DNA from: Diospyros lotus | Taxonomy: Eukaryota > Streptophyta > Magnoliopsida > Ericales > Ebenaceae | DNA length: 64,000 bases | NCBI RefSeq assembly: GCF_014633365.1 | Contig: NC_068350.1 | Location: 26,706,119 to 26,770,118, forward strand | Direction of reading: 5' to 3' | Shown here: positions 10,626 through 22,000 of the stretch, one piece after another | How positions within the stretch are numbered: position 1 is the first letter of the stretch | How the letters are laid out: each line of letters opens with the position of its first letter | Notes under the pieces: generated by a model | Seen by the model: the letters and a program-made list of their open reading frames with translations, nothing else | Told to the model about the DNA's origin: nothing | Database searches by the model: none | Program-made: the position numbers and the translations under genes

Positions 10626-12550
10626 TTACTCAAGTTGATTAGATATGGCTGTGGGTTTCCGTACGGTATAGCGGTAGGCGGCCACTTTTCTTTTCCGGGA
10701 GGCGGAGTTGTCGACGGAAAGCACTAGTTTTCCGGCCTCACCGGCGGTGAATGTGTCCTGAACCGCCTCCTCGGCGGCGGCCATCTTTCTGGGTTTCTCC
10801 ACGGCGATGGTGTAGCTGCCCTCGGCCACCGGCACGAACTCTGCGCTGTACTCTAAATCCCATCCTCCCACCACAATTTCCCAGATTATTGTTGAGCCAC
10901 CCTGTTAGTTTCAAAAGTTGAATTTATTTTCTCATTCCGAACCAAACCAAGCCAAAGCCAAGAAAATAAGCCTGTTTGGAATACCCTTTATGGGGAATGA
11001 TTAATTGATTTCAAAAACAACAAAAACCGAAGCCAAACTCGCTGAAATCCAAACATCAATACATGCGTTTGAATTTGTAAGTAATTGCTAGGATTAGGAA
11101 ACGAACCTCCACGCCCTCAATTTGAATGTTCACTTTCTCTCCCCCTTTGACGATGAACTCGGAAGCCGGTTTCGGCGGACCGTTCCGCAGATCATTGGGC
11201 CGACTCAATCCACCATATTTGACCGGAATGTCCTCTGGCCTGATAAACCTGTTCGCAGAGCAAAACCCAGTTCAATCAACTCAACCATATGACCAACTGA
11301 TGAAGAAAACAAATTTCCACAAGGGAAAATAAAAGCATCGATGGATGATAAGAATTGGAATTACAAAGAATAAAATTAATGTATCTATGTTCAGTATTGG
11401 ATGAAGCAAGGAAAGAAATAGGTGAAAGATGCACCCGCCTGTAGAGGGTCTCTGCCACATTCCCTTCCTTTGATATCACAAATTTGCTCTTAGTTCTCTG
11501 GGTCAGGAGCGGACTGAACACTGAATACAGCAGACTGAAGTACCAGGGCACATTGATGAATATCTGCAACCGAATATATCAAAACACAAAAATCCTACAT
11601 TTCAAATTCTACCCTTTGAAATAGTTGGATTTTCAAAATGTCATTTTATATCTGGGTCGTCAAATTTATGACAAAATGATCGATGACCATATCCAAAGAC
11701 GAACAAGATGATAAAGACGAAAAATGGAAGAACAAACACAAAGAAACAATTAATGTTTCTTTGAACATAGAAACAGAATGAAATGCTTCACCTTACGAGC
11801 AACCATTTCAGGGTAATTATCCTGGAAGAGGGAGAGGATGTGATTGGAGGCGACTCTGAGCTCTCTCTTGGGCATGTCTTTGAGATCGGTGACTTGAATA
11901 ATGGAGTTAACCCCGCCAGGTTTGAAATGCAGAAGCTTGATCCCCCTCTCGAGCACCTGAACTCTCCATCTCAGAAACCTGTGGAGCTTCTCGTCGTCTC
12001 CAAACACTCTCTCGAACAGATCCTTGTCTCTAAAAACCCGGTAATCGTTGTAGCAAACGGGGTGGCCTTCTCGGTCGAAGCCGTGCATATAAGCCACCAC
12101 CCCTTCGAGCTCCTTGAAGCCCAGGTCCTGATCGAGAATGGCGTCGGCCTCGAACTCCCTGCGCCAAGAGAGGCAGTTGAGGAGCATGTGGAGGGTGTCG
12201 GAGACCCGGAAGTCTCTGGCGCGGAGGAACTTGAGGAGAACGACGTCGGCGCGGTCGTTTCCGAAGGCTAGAAGGGGGATGCCCCACATGGAGACGTCGG
12301 GGGGAGCGGTGGCCGCTGTAGCCGTGAGCTTGTCTTTGAGCTGCTTCAGGGCCTTGCGCTCGGAGGACTTGAGGTGGGAGACAAAGTAGGAGTCTTCCCG
12401 GAAGGAGGGAGAGCGGAGGGCGGCAGCCTCCATTAGAGAGGAGACGAAGCTGCTTTTCTTGAAAGGGGAGGAGGGCGGTTGCTTTGCGTGGTGGTCTTGC
12501 AGCTGTAGAGTCTGCTTAATGGAGATCATGGGCGACGATGCCTCCTCCAT
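10626..12550 (-). CDS. Patellin (SEC14/CRAL-TRIO plus GOLD domain), PATL6-like, 4 exons
   Basis: Predicted exons are 11792-12550, 11439-11563, 11107-11248 and 10626-10901, joining in frame to 433 residues. Domains in order: a short non-acidic N-terminal tail (~1-60), CRAL-TRIO N-terminal helices (~60-125), the SEC14 lipid-binding lobe (~145-300; EGHPVCYNDYRVF, LHFKPGGVNSIIQVTDLKD, NVPWYFSLLYSVFSPLLTQR) and a C-terminal GOLD domain (~320-425; VVGGWDLEYSAEFVP, VAAYRYTVRK). Patellins bind phosphoinositides and act at the plasma membrane and cell plate in vesicle trafficking and auxin-carrier localisation. The short N-terminus and overall length fit the PATL6 branch and not the long acidic PATL1-5 proteins. 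Introns 1 and 3 are GT-AG; intron 2 (11249-11438) needs a GC donor. This copy is intact, unlike its duplicate at 29082-30532. It has a CT-rich leader in sense. Confidence 0.92.
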
Positions 12551-13462
12551 TGATGGATAGTAGATGCAGGAGATAGGTTGCTTGAAGAAGCCTGGTTGCA
12601 GGGAGAGGAGAAAAGGACAACGAGAGAGAGAGAGAGAGAGAGATGTAATTGTGTTAGAGAGAGAGGGAGAGAGAGGTGACGTGCATGATTGGAGGGGTGA
12701 GTTTGAATGTTAAATGAAATTTCAAATCAAAAGCAAGCAGGCTTCTTCAAAGAGGACGGACAGACAGAAGGTTGCATCGATCAGAGAGAGAGAGAGAGTA
12801 AAGTGGGGGATGAAGTATTTTGAAAACCCACTCGTTCGGTGCTTTAAAACAAAATTAAAAATATGAAAATGTTATTTTTAACACAAAAATAGTGATATTT
12901 TAGGTTAGATTAAACATTGATTATTATGGGTTAATACTCTCAGTTCAAATAATAATAATAATAATAATATATAAAGTTCAAAAAGTGGGATTATTGGTAA
13001 AGAAATCCAGGCCAGCCAGCCAGCCCTCTTCCCCAAGCACACTCGTCCCGGCATTTTCATTTTCATTTTCATTTTGCTCTGTGACTGTATTTATTGGGAG
13101 GGTTCAAAATTGTAGCATCCAATGGAATAGAATTTGATGGAAAAAAGGTAAGTTAGTAATGGAATAGATAAAATTAAATGGAATTATTCTTCTTTAATTT
13201 ATTTTAAATGTGTTTTTTATTACTTTTTAAATTAAAAAATATATAATTAAAATAATATTTTATTTTTGGAGCTATCTCATGTTTCTCACCTTTAAGATTC
13301 TAAAGTTTAACTTATCTTATTTATAAGATACCTCGACCCATGATGCCAAAAAAAAATGGTGGATTCAGTGGTGCATTGCATTGCAGTGGGGTTAAGATTA
13401 CGACCTCACCTCTATTCCAGTGTCTATTGCTCAAATCAAATATTCTCTAATGAGAAAGGGAT
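12551..13462 (-). promoter_or_regulatory. Patellin upstream region and 5' leader
   Basis: The sense strand has CT-repeat tracts right upstream of the ATG (GA runs on the plus strand at ~12620-12642 and ~12785-12798), typical of plant 5' leaders. Farther up are an (AAT)n run (~12945-12970) and ATTTTC repeats (~13054-13073). I could not assign a TATA box with confidence. A hAT transposon begins at 13471, so the unshared promoter is about 0.9 kb. Confidence 0.5.
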
Positions 13463-13482
13463 CCTATGTTTAGACATGGCCA
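13463..13482 (+). repeat. hAT 5' target-site duplication and terminal inverted repeat
   Basis: CCTATGTT (13463-13470) is the 8-bp duplication and TAGACATGGCCA (13471-13482) is the terminal inverted repeat. The 3' partner at 16774-16793 reads TGGCCATGTCTA then CCTATGGT, giving a 12/12 inverted repeat and a 7/8 duplication. Confidence 0.9.
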
Positions 13483-13489
13483 AAATTGA

Positions 13490-13655
13490 ATCGGACCGGC
13501 GGTTCGAACCAGAACCGGACCGGCCGGAACCGGACTCGGAACCGGTCGAACCGGAACCGGAACCGGACCGGACCGAACCGGCGAAATTCGGTCCGGTTCC
13601 GGTTCAAGGTTCCGGAGAACCGGAACCGCCGGTTCCGCGGAACCGGACCGTTGGC
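13490..13655. repeat. hAT 5' subterminal ACCGG-type repeats
   Basis: About a dozen copies of (A)ACCGG and reverse-oriented CCGGTT in 165 bp. Multiple short subterminal motifs are the transposase-binding sites in Ac-type hAT elements. The same motif recurs at the 3' end (16576-16773), which supports that role here. Confidence 0.75.
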
Positions 13656-13674
13656 CCCCCCCCCCCCCTCCCCC

Positions 13675-13881
13675 AACGGTCCAAATTAGACCGTTGGCCC
13701 CCCCTCCCCCCTGTTCCCCCCCCCCCCCCCCCCCCCCCCCGTGCTCCCCCCCTCCCCCAACGGTCCAAATTGGACCGTTGGCCCCCCCTCCCCCCTGTTC
13801 CCCCCCCGTGCTCCCCCCCCTCCCCCAACGGTCCAAATTGGACCGTTGCCCCCCCCCCCAACGGTCCAAAATTGGACCGTT
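13675..13881. repeat. Four near-identical palindromes separated by poly-C
   Basis: Units at 13675-13695, 13759-13779, 13827-13847 and 13860-13881 consist of arms AACGGTCCAA / TTGGACCGTT around a 1- or 2-nt A centre. The first has one mismatch. Long C runs with CTCCCCC and GTGCTCC interruptions separate them. The run lengths differ in the duplicate copy (31680-31920), so they are uncertain. Proline/glycine-rich open frames here are artefacts of the repeats. Confidence 0.85.
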
Positions 13882-13939
13882 GGCTGCCACCCCCCAAGCC
13901 AATTTTATTAATTTTTTTTTTAATTTTATAATTCCTATC

Positions 13940-13947
13940 TATATATA
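13940..13947 (+). promoter_or_regulatory. Putative TATA box of the hAT transposase
   Basis: TATATATA followed by ACCCCTCCC, with a CT-rich leader (13978-13998), about 235 bp upstream of the transposase ATG. Confidence 0.5.
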
Positions 13948-14177
13948 CCCCTCCCTCCCCCACTCATTTTTCACACTTTCTCTCTCTCTCTCTCTCAAGT
14001 CTCAAGCTATTATTCTCTCAATTTTGTCTCTCATTTAATATTTCAATTTCAATTTCTTCAATCTTCTCATTTTGTTATTTATCAATTTATTCAATTATAT
14101 TGTTAATTATTTATTACTTGTTACTATATTATTTTATCATTATTATATTTTTTTATTATCATACTTTTTTCAAAAAA

Positions 14178-16211
14178 ATGGCAAGTGAAGGTAGAAATTT
14201 TGAAAATGTTGAAAATGTTGAGTTTGAAGCTCAAAATTTTCAAACACAAGAGAGTGAAACTCAACAAAAGGGAGGTGGAAAAATTTCTACTTCTGATATT
14301 TTTAATATTCATTTCAAGAAAACACCAAAAGGAGATGGTAAATTTGATGTATCTTGTAATTATTGTAATCAGGTATACAAATTCAAGCAAGGAGGTGGAT
14401 ATGGTACTTTCACCCGACATTTGCAAACAAAGCACCCGCTCAAGGTTGGATTGAGCCATGATCAAACACAAATATCCGGGTTTGCTACCTCTTCAAACTC
14501 TCCTCAATTATTTCATTATAATGAAGCTAATTGTAGGTCTGGTTTAGTTGAAATGGTAGCAATTGATCATTTATCTTTTAGTTTTGGTGAAAAATTAGGT
14601 TTTACTCGATTTTGTCAAAACTTTGTTAATCCTAGTTTTAAATCAATTCCTAGAAATACTTTGAAAAGGAATTTGTTAAAATTGTTTAAAAACTCAAAAA
14701 TTGAATTGATAACATATTTTCAAAACAATAATATTAATGTTTCTATTTGTAGTGATATTTGGAGTGATCATTGGCAAACTCATTCATATATGGGTATTAC
14801 TTGTCATTGGGTTGATGAAAATTATGTTTTACAAAAAAGAATTCTTGCGTATCGATGTTTTGATGAAAGTCATAATGCTGAAAATATTTGTAGATTAATT
14901 CAACAAATTTTACAAGAATATAGATTAGTTAATAGAATTTTTTCAATTTCTTTTGATAATGCATCGGCTAATACTGCTTCTATTAATGAATTGAAAAGAA
15001 TTTGCCAACCAAATTTTGGTGGAAGATTTTTTCATGTTAGATGTGCATGCCATGTTTTAAATTTATGTGTTCAAGATGGTATTAAGTCACTTAATTCTTA
15101 TTTAGATCCAATTAGAAATGTTATTTCTTATATTTGGGTACACCCTCGAACTGCAAAAGCATGGGCACATTTTTGCACCTCCAATGGTCAAATCCCAAAA
15201 CGTTTTTCAAAAGATGTCCCTACTCGTTGGAACTCAACTTTTAAATTACTTAATCAATCTTTTGAATATAAAGATTTATTGTGTTCTTTTGCAGCAAATT
15301 ATATTCCACAATATCCTATTTTTCTAACTATGTGGAATGTTTGTAGTTCAATTTTGAATATTTTACGAATTTTTAATGATGCTACTCATACACTTAGTAG
15401 TGTTTATAAACCAACTTCACATCAATTTTTAATAGAAGCAATGAATGTGGCCGGTGTATTAATGGAAGGAATTAATGTTGAAGAAATTTGTCATGCTGTT
15501 TTAGAAATGAGAGAAAAATGGTTACGTTATTATCAATTTATTCCTGAAATTTTTTTTGTTACTATGGTATTTGATCCTAGGTGTAAATTTGATGGTTTAA
15601 TTGAGTGTTTGTCTAACTATTATTCGTTGTTAGGATTAGAAAATAATGAAGAAATTGATGTGAATATTATAATTTCTAAGGTTAGAACTTTATGCAATCA
15701 ATTATATGAAGCATATGTTATTGCTCCTAGTAGTGAAGAATCATTTCCATCCATGGCTCCGCATTCCTCTTCCTCCCAACCAATGAAATGGGGTCATAAA
15801 TTTTTAGATCAAAGGAGGAAAAAACCTAGATCGAGCTCACATTCGGAGCTCGAAACTTATCTAACCACAGTTTTTGAGTTTGGTGATGATACAGGTTTAA
15901 ATTTTGAAATTTTGGAGTGGTGGAAAAGGCACAAGGAGACATTTCCAACTCTTGCAATTATTGCAAGTCAACTTCTTGCAGTTCCAGCTTCAACTGTAGC
16001 GGTTGAACAAACATTCAGTAGTGGAGGCAACATTTTGGATGAAAGAAGATCAAGATTGGCTCCAGAATCATTGGAAGCTCAAGTTTGCCTTGATGATTGG
16101 GAAAGAGCTAACATGCGACGTCAAGAAGAACTTATCCATTCATCATCATCTGACGAATGGGTTAATGATGGTTCAACAACGGCGACTTCCGACTCCAATG
16201 AAGATGCGTAG
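14178..16211 (+). CDS. hAT transposase (BED zinc finger, hAT dimerisation domain)
   Basis: The 677-residue frame starts at the ATG at 14178. The longer open frame from 14100 adds only a hydrophobic AT-translated leader. Around residues 45-95 is a BED-type zinc finger (CNYCNQ ... HLQTKH). The RNase-H-like core carries SDIWSDHWQTHSYMGI (first catalytic Asp region), FDNASANTASINELK (second Asp) and the RCACHVLNLCVQDG motif typical of plant RICESLEEPER/Ac-like transposases. The C-terminus has the hAT dimerisation domain (EWWKRHKETFPTLAIIASQL, VEQTFSSGGNILDERRSRL). It would cut and paste the flanking element by binding its TIRs and subterminal repeats. No frameshift or internal stop is present in this copy. 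It ends in an acidic Ser/Asp/Glu tail. Confidence 0.95.
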   Translation: MASEGRNFENVENVEFEAQNFQTQESETQQKGGGKISTSDIFNIHFKKTPKGDGKFDVSCNYCNQVYKFKQGGGYGTFTRHLQTKHPLKVGLSHDQTQISGFATSSNSPQLFHYNEANCRSGLVEMVAIDHLSFSFGEKLGFTRFCQNFVNPSFKSIPRNTLKRNLLKLFKNSKIELITYFQNNNINVSICSDIWSDHWQTHSYMGITCHWVDENYVLQKRILAYRCFDESHNAENICRLIQQILQEYRLVNRIFSISFDNASANTASINELKRICQPNFGGRFFHVRCACHVLNLCVQDGIKSLNSYLDPIRNVISYIWVHPRTAKAWAHFCTSNGQIPKRFSKDVPTRWNSTFKLLNQSFEYKDLLCSFAANYIPQYPIFLTMWNVCSSILNILRIFNDATHTLSSVYKPTSHQFLIEAMNVAGVLMEGINVEEICHAVLEMREKWLRYYQFIPEIFFVTMVFDPRCKFDGLIECLSNYYSLLGLENNEEIDVNIIISKVRTLCNQLYEAYVIAPSSEESFPSMAPHSSSSQPMKWGHKFLDQRRKKPRSSSHSELETYLTTVFEFGDDTGLNFEILEWWKRHKETFPTLAIIASQLLAVPASTVAVEQTFSSGGNILDERRSRLAPESLEAQVCLDDWERANMRRQEELIHSSSSDEWVNDGSTTATSDSNEDA

Positions 16212-16575
16212 GATCCAAGTCCATATTTTATTTTTTTTCACATTTGTAAAAATTAATTACTTGTATTACATTTTTGTTGTAATTATTTTTTAATGAAATT
16301 AAGTCTAATTCTATTTTTTATTTTTTATTTTTCACATTTGTAAAAATTAATTACTTGTATTACATACTTGTTTAGTTGTTTTAATTATTTTTAATGAAAT
16401 TATTACTTATATTTCTTCAATTTTTAGTAGTGTTTTTTTATTAAAAATATGGTTGAGAATATTTATATTTACAATTACATTTAACAATTAAAAATCGAAA
16501 CCAAACCGAACCGAACAACGGAACAAGGACCAAAATTGAATACAACAATATTTAAAAAAAATTAAAAAAATTCGG

Positions 16576-16773
16576 TTTGAACCGGAACCGGAACCGTTGA
16601 CCGAACCGGCTCAAACCGTTGACCGAACCGGTCCAAAACGTTGACCGAACCGGCACGAACCGGAACCGGAATCGAACCGTCCCAAACCGCCCTTGGGCGG
16701 TTCGGTTCAGGTTCAAAGATTTCTTGAACCGGAACCGGCGGTTCATGAACCGGAACCGGCGGTTCATGAACCG
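16576..16773. repeat. hAT 3' subterminal ACCGG-type repeats
   Basis: Repeated GAACCGG / CCGGCGGTTCATGAACC units, interspersed with a GTTGACCGAACCGG motif repeated three times. They mirror the 5' end and run up to the 3' TIR. Confidence 0.75.
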
Positions 16774-16793
16774 TGGCCATGTCTACCTATGGT
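16774..16793 (-). repeat. hAT 3' TIR and target-site duplication
   Basis: TGGCCATGTCTA (16774-16785) followed by CCTATGGT (16786-16793). The partner is at 13463-13482. Confidence 0.9.
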
Positions 16794-18181
16794 CACACTT
16801 AAAAGAAAATTGTTACATTAGTTATTGTACCTTTCTCTTTTAGTCAAAAATAAAAAGAGAGAGAGAGAGATTAGATAAAAATAGACTCATCTATAGCAAC
16901 GTCAATTTGTATTTGTTCGAACACATCTCAATCAAATTAAGTTTTCCTTAATCAATTTGGCTTCGTGTTCAAGTTCAAAGAAAATCCAAACCGTAAATAT
17001 TAGGTTTGGTGGATAGTACTCCGAAGTCCACACCCCAAACCCAAATCAAAACCTATATAATATGTATATATATATATTAAATATTATTTGTATATTAACA
17101 TTTTAAGTTACTATTTGTATTTGAACTCATAAATAAATTATTAAGTTTGTAAATAATGGAAATACATAAAAAAAAAAATTACCATGATTTTAAATTTAAA
17201 ATTTACCATATTACTTCTTTTTATGTTTTAATCTTAATTATAAATATTTTAATTAAATATTACAAATTGTTGATATTTTAATATTATTTTAATTTTAATC
17301 ATATGTTTGGATAAGATAATTCAAAAAATAAGCTTTCTATAAGAATCTTGGAATCTCGTGAGAATGGGTTAGAATTGATTTCCCCATTCCATTTAAATTT
17401 GAGAATGAGTTTGAGAATTGGTTTTGAGGTCGAGAAGGCACTCCTTACCCTAATCTATCTTATCGACATTCTTATTCATCTATTTATTATTTATATTCAA
17501 TTTAATTACTTTTCATCGTAACCTCTTCCGAACATCCGAACAAAGAGAATTAATCTTCCATTTAATTTTCTTCATTTCCACTTTTAACATTCATAATTCA
17601 TTTTTATTCCGTTTATTTATAATTTATTCCATTACTAAATCTCTCCTAAACAAAAACTAAGCCTATGCACCCCTAAATTTCGTTACTAAATCTCTCCCAA
17701 GCACAGACTAACCCTACGAGCCCACTAAATTTGAATCCCATATTTACAACCCTACAAAGGGATAAATTATGCCATGTTTGGTATTATTGAGTTGTATTGT
17801 GATTTAGTTGTTGCATTGTGTTGTATTATATTTTATTGTGTTGTAATGTGAAAATGAACATATATTGTATATAATACCGCTTTTATTAACTAAAAGTGAT
17901 TTTTGGAATATATATATATATTTAAATCAAACGTCATTCCCAACATAAAAATATATCAGTGTATGGTACTTTAACCACTTGTATGTGTCATTGGCGTCGT
18001 AGAGATATTAAGTTTGAGCTCTTTCACTCTCAATGTTGTCTTCATATCAAACTTGGTGGTCTCTCGCTATGGTATATTCAGGGTTTAAGAGCACATGGGC
18101 TCATTTGTTGTTTTCCAAAGTGTTGTTTCACGTTTGCAATAATAAATTTATATATGAAAAATCATCTCAAAATGACTCATG
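16794..18181. other. AT-rich intergenic DNA, no gene seen
   Basis: Holds a short GA run (16855-16870), AT microsatellites (17060-17080, 17915-17925) and no coding motif. It appears again at 34832-36219 in the duplicate. Confidence 0.5.
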
Positions 18182-19094
18182 TGTGAATTATTCAAGCTAT
18201 AGGTGATTATCGAGAGTAATGAGTAACTCTTTCGGGGTAGAGCTATAGTGATGGATGAATCTCCTAGGAATAGCAATAGCGATAGATAAGTCTTCCCGGG
18301 GTAACAATAGCGATGGATGAGCCCCTCGACTAGGTTGAGAGTGATGGATGACCTATCCAAGAAAAAAGATCGATTAGGGCACGGGTGAAGATCCCCGCGT
18401 AGACCTTCTGATGCTTAAGTTAGTCTCTCGAAAATGTAAAGTAGTCGAATGTTAGAATAAGATGTGAATGTGAGAGATTGCATACCGAATGAAAAAAGAG
18501 AAGGACCCCTCTATTTATATCGATGAAAAAGGTTACTAAGTGTTAGGTGACCCGATTTCTTAGACAAGTAATTCGGACATAGTTTTGACCGAGTCTCGTG
18601 GGGGTGATAGGGTGTGGATTGCAAACGTGGGCATGAGAGCGCATCTATGGCACCCCCTGAGTGAGGGTTACCCAGGGGTACGGCGTGAGAGACACCACTT
18701 GGTAAGGTCACTCGGGGGTGCAGGCATGGGAGACCCTCGGGTAAGGGTCACTTAGGGGTGCAAACTAGGGCACGAGTGTAGGCGTGGGTGCTGTGTGGTC
18801 GCCCGGGGTTGCACTGGGCTGCATGGGGCCATGCAAGGCCGAGTAATGCAGTATGGGGCACCCCTGGGTGAGGGTCATGCAGAGGTGCAAGCGCGAGCGT
18901 AGGTGCTGGATCATGGGTGCCCGCGTGTTAGGCCGCACGGTTGTGCACGGCTGTGTGGGCTTGGGTACGCGTTGAGATGCACGGGGGTGTTGTAGCGACT
19001 GCATGGCGAGTCGTGATCATGCTTGCGGGGTTTTCGCTTGGTCATGTGATATCATCTTATTTTTTTGATTTTTTTTTATTTTTAATAATTCACA
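18182..19094 (-). mobile_element. Solo LTR C (LTR relative of families A and B)
   Basis: Bounded by an 11-bp inverted repeat, TGTGAATTATT at 18182 and AATAATTCACA ending at 19094, with TG...CA ends. Inside, in minus-strand sense, are a GC-rich array of GGGTGAGGGTCA / AGGGGTGC units (18640-18960), a TATA box (18512-18520), a hairpin module (18379-18400 with GACCTTCTGATGCTTAAGTTAGT) and a second array of AATAGCGATGGATGA-type units (18230-18350). The flanking 5-mers (TCATG / TCGTA) do not match well, so the target duplication has decayed or the element was rearranged. No coding domain was seen. Confidence 0.6.
18372..18425 (-). promoter_or_regulatory. Conserved LTR hairpin module, family C
   Basis: Stem GCACGGG / CCCGCGT (one mismatch, one wobble) with an 8-nt loop, followed by AGACCTTCTGATGC and TTAAGTTAGT. 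It is homologous to the modules in LTR A and B and lies about 112 bp from the TATA box at 18512. Confidence 0.5.
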
Positions 19095-22000
19095 TCGTAC
19101 ATTTATTTTTGGAGGACACATGGAAAGTTTGATTAGGTTATGACTATTGTTTGTATGGGCCTCTAATGGCTTTGTTTGCTCTATTGTGTATATATGCTAG
19201 GATGGATCTAAGGAAGAACTAGTCCCTAGATCTGCAGATTATGTCAGTCTCTTCTCCTCCAAAATAGGCCAAATGTGTAAGGTAGATCCAAGGTGTTGAT
19301 TGGTTGAGGAGTAAAAATGAGTGACGAAAGAATCTCGTTCATGTAATAAAACACCCCAACTCCTAATCCCATCTTTTAATTTGTTCTTAATAAAAAGGAA
19401 TAAAAAAACCAAACATTGCGTCTTCCCAATGATTGCCAAAAAGAGTAAATGTATCTTTTAATTTGTTCTTAATAAAAAGGAATAAAAAAAAAACCAAACA
19501 TTGCGTCTTCCCAATGATTGCCAAAAAGAGTAAATGTATGAAACATCTGGTGGGTGATGGATATAGAATGAAAAAGCATGCTTCTGCTGAACAAAATTGA
19601 ATCACAGAAAGAAGAAAAAGTGGCCATATATCGAATTGCTAAAAGGTTTCTCAAAGCATCCCAAAAAACTTTTTCCAAGCTTTATATATGGGAAGCCAAA
19701 TAATACCACAACTAACAAAAGAAATAAAAGAAGGAAGGAAGACAGATTGGAGCAGGCAGGCAATTTAGGCAGTTGCACCATTGCATTTGAATTCTAAAAA
19801 AAAAACAGAAAAGAAAAGAAATTGCAATTGGGTAATAACCTTAGTAATTACGAATTAACTGTTTTTTTTTTTTATATAAATTTACTTCTAATTAACAAAA
19901 GGTAAGAAGGAAACAATGATTTTTTTTTTTATAACCCAAGTTCTGAGTTTTGCCTGAGTAATTCTGGAGGTGGACGATCTTCTTCTAATTCGTCAGTCAA
20001 ATAAATTTAAATACGGTTACAATCTATATATAAATAGAGTAGGATATTCAATTCTCACCTTCACATGAAGTAAATATCATCACAAGAATTTGATTTTTAA
20101 TATTCTCTTTAAAATCTTATATACTTGAATGTTGAGCCATTTTTTTAGATGAGAAGTATTTAGTTCTTATATACTTAAGGGTGTATTTAATAGTATTTAG
20201 TTAAAAAATATTTTTTAATTTATTTAAAAAATAAAAATCACTCTCTAGATAATTTTTTTTTATAAAAAATAAGTTAAAATATATTGTATCATAAAATTTA
20301 ATTTTATAAAAAAAATATTACGTCAAAGATAAAATTTAAATTTTTAAATAAATATTTTTTATAATATGTGGATGTAGAAATCTTGTAAGTCTAGTTTATT
20401 AATTATTGCAAAGGCAGTACGACACATTGGAAAGGGAGAAAGAAAATGACTTGTTGGGCTCAAAAAGATGAGTGCATAAGGAAAAAAACAAAACAAACAA
20501 TTCCAAAAATGAATGAATTATTTGTCTTGCAGGAGGAATAGACTGCCCTACTAATAATGACATTTGACTGACATTGCGTGAGATAATACAACATGCATTG
20601 TAAGAAGTGAAAACTCATGATGTCCAAAGAAACAATATCTAAGGATACGACAAATAATGAAGAAAATAAAAGCAAGTTAAAGTCATCTATAATCTAAGAG
20701 AATATGTGACAATTAAGATCTAATTAATTAATATTTTTATTAAATTTTTAGAGAAAAATTAGTCCTTAAATATTAGGATCGACTTTGGAGTTTTTAAAAT
20801 TTAAGATAAAAAAATAATTGATTATGTAGTTTGAATGACTAAGATTATTTCTAATGGTAAAGTCAGGGACAGAACTACATGCAAGCTGTTCTGATTTCAT
20901 AATTAAAAATAATTTTTTATATAAAAAATAATTTTTAATAATAAATTAGTTTTAAAAAAAATTACAGCTCATCCTAAAATTTGTGATGTATAATTTTATA
21001 TCTTAAAAAAAAATTTTAGTCTACATAAACTTTTGGATCTGCACCTAAGTTAAGCCAAAAAAGTAGTGAACTTCCTGTGATACTAACTAAAAGATCACTT
21101 AAGAGGAAGGTGAATTAGATGTTTTGAATATTTTTGAGATATTAAAAAATATTATGCATTGAACCTAATTTGAAATATAATTTTTATGACAAAGAAATGT
21201 TGTAGCAACATAATATGAAATTATATAGATGAGAACATTTTCATATAGGTTAAGACAAATTTATTTCAAATATAGAATAATTATGTATGAATGAAAAATA
21301 ACATTTGAATATAAATCTAAGAAAATAGTTATCATAATGACAATATAATTTTATTCACTTTTTGTTAAATATTAACACTCATGAGCCAATATTCAAAATC
21401 AAATAGGTTTGAAAAACAGTTATTCATATAATGAAAACTGATATAAGTTTGCTTAATGATGATAGAGATAAAATGAGAATACATTGTATAGTATATAAAA
21501 AGATGTTTTATAAGCAACAATTGGTTTTAGAATATTTAGGTAAAGATGAAAAACAACATTTGGAGATATGAATAAGAAAACTATTATGCTAATACTAATA
21601 AGATCCTATTTGTTTTTCTAAACTTTAACCTTTGAGTCATATGGAAAACGTATGCATTTGAGAAGTATGCATGCAAGAAAAAAAAAAATTATATGAGCAA
21701 TGAAAACTGAAATTAATGTGCTTTTAGAACAATGAAATGAAATTAGATATGAAAACATTTGCATGGCTGATTAATAGTAATACTATCAAGACATAAGAAG
21801 AAAATCACATAAACACAATAATTTTTGAGTGGTTTAGCCAACATGTTGAATTATCTTAACTTCTTACTAAGGATTTTGAAAACATCCACCAAGGAATTTT
21901 AGTTTTCAAGGCTCAACTATAATTCATACATAATTTTTATAGGTTTAATTGTAACCTTTACTTTTAACGGGCTAAATAGGATCCCTAACTTTTAAGGAGC

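Larger units (their letters stand above)
13471..16785 (+). mobile_element. Complete autonomous-type hAT DNA transposon, copy 1
   Basis: The 3315-bp element is bounded by 12-bp TIRs (TAGACATGGCCA) and an 8-bp target duplication with one mismatch, as expected for the hAT superfamily. From left to right it contains subterminal ACCGG-type repeats, four palindromes separated by poly-C, a TATA box (13940-13947), the intact 677-residue transposase (14178-16211) and a 3' subterminal ACCGG-rich region (16576-16773). It sits about 0.9 kb upstream of the patellin ATG, transcribed away from it. All parts required for mobility appear present. The near-perfect duplication implies fairly recent insertion. 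Confidence 0.92.

Noticed and set aside
11783..12271. Plus-strand open frame of 162 codons
   Set aside because: It is the antisense shadow of patellin exon 1.
13356..14038. Long proline-, glycine- or arginine-rich open frames on both strands
   Set aside because: They are translations of poly-C and ACCGG repeats in the hAT end, open in several frames at once; the same applies to 31429-32075.
18182..19094. Element C as a MITE or other DNA transposon, based on its 11-bp inverted ends
   Set aside because: The internal TATA box and hairpin module match LTR families A and B, so a solo LTR is the better reading, though the target duplication is not clear.
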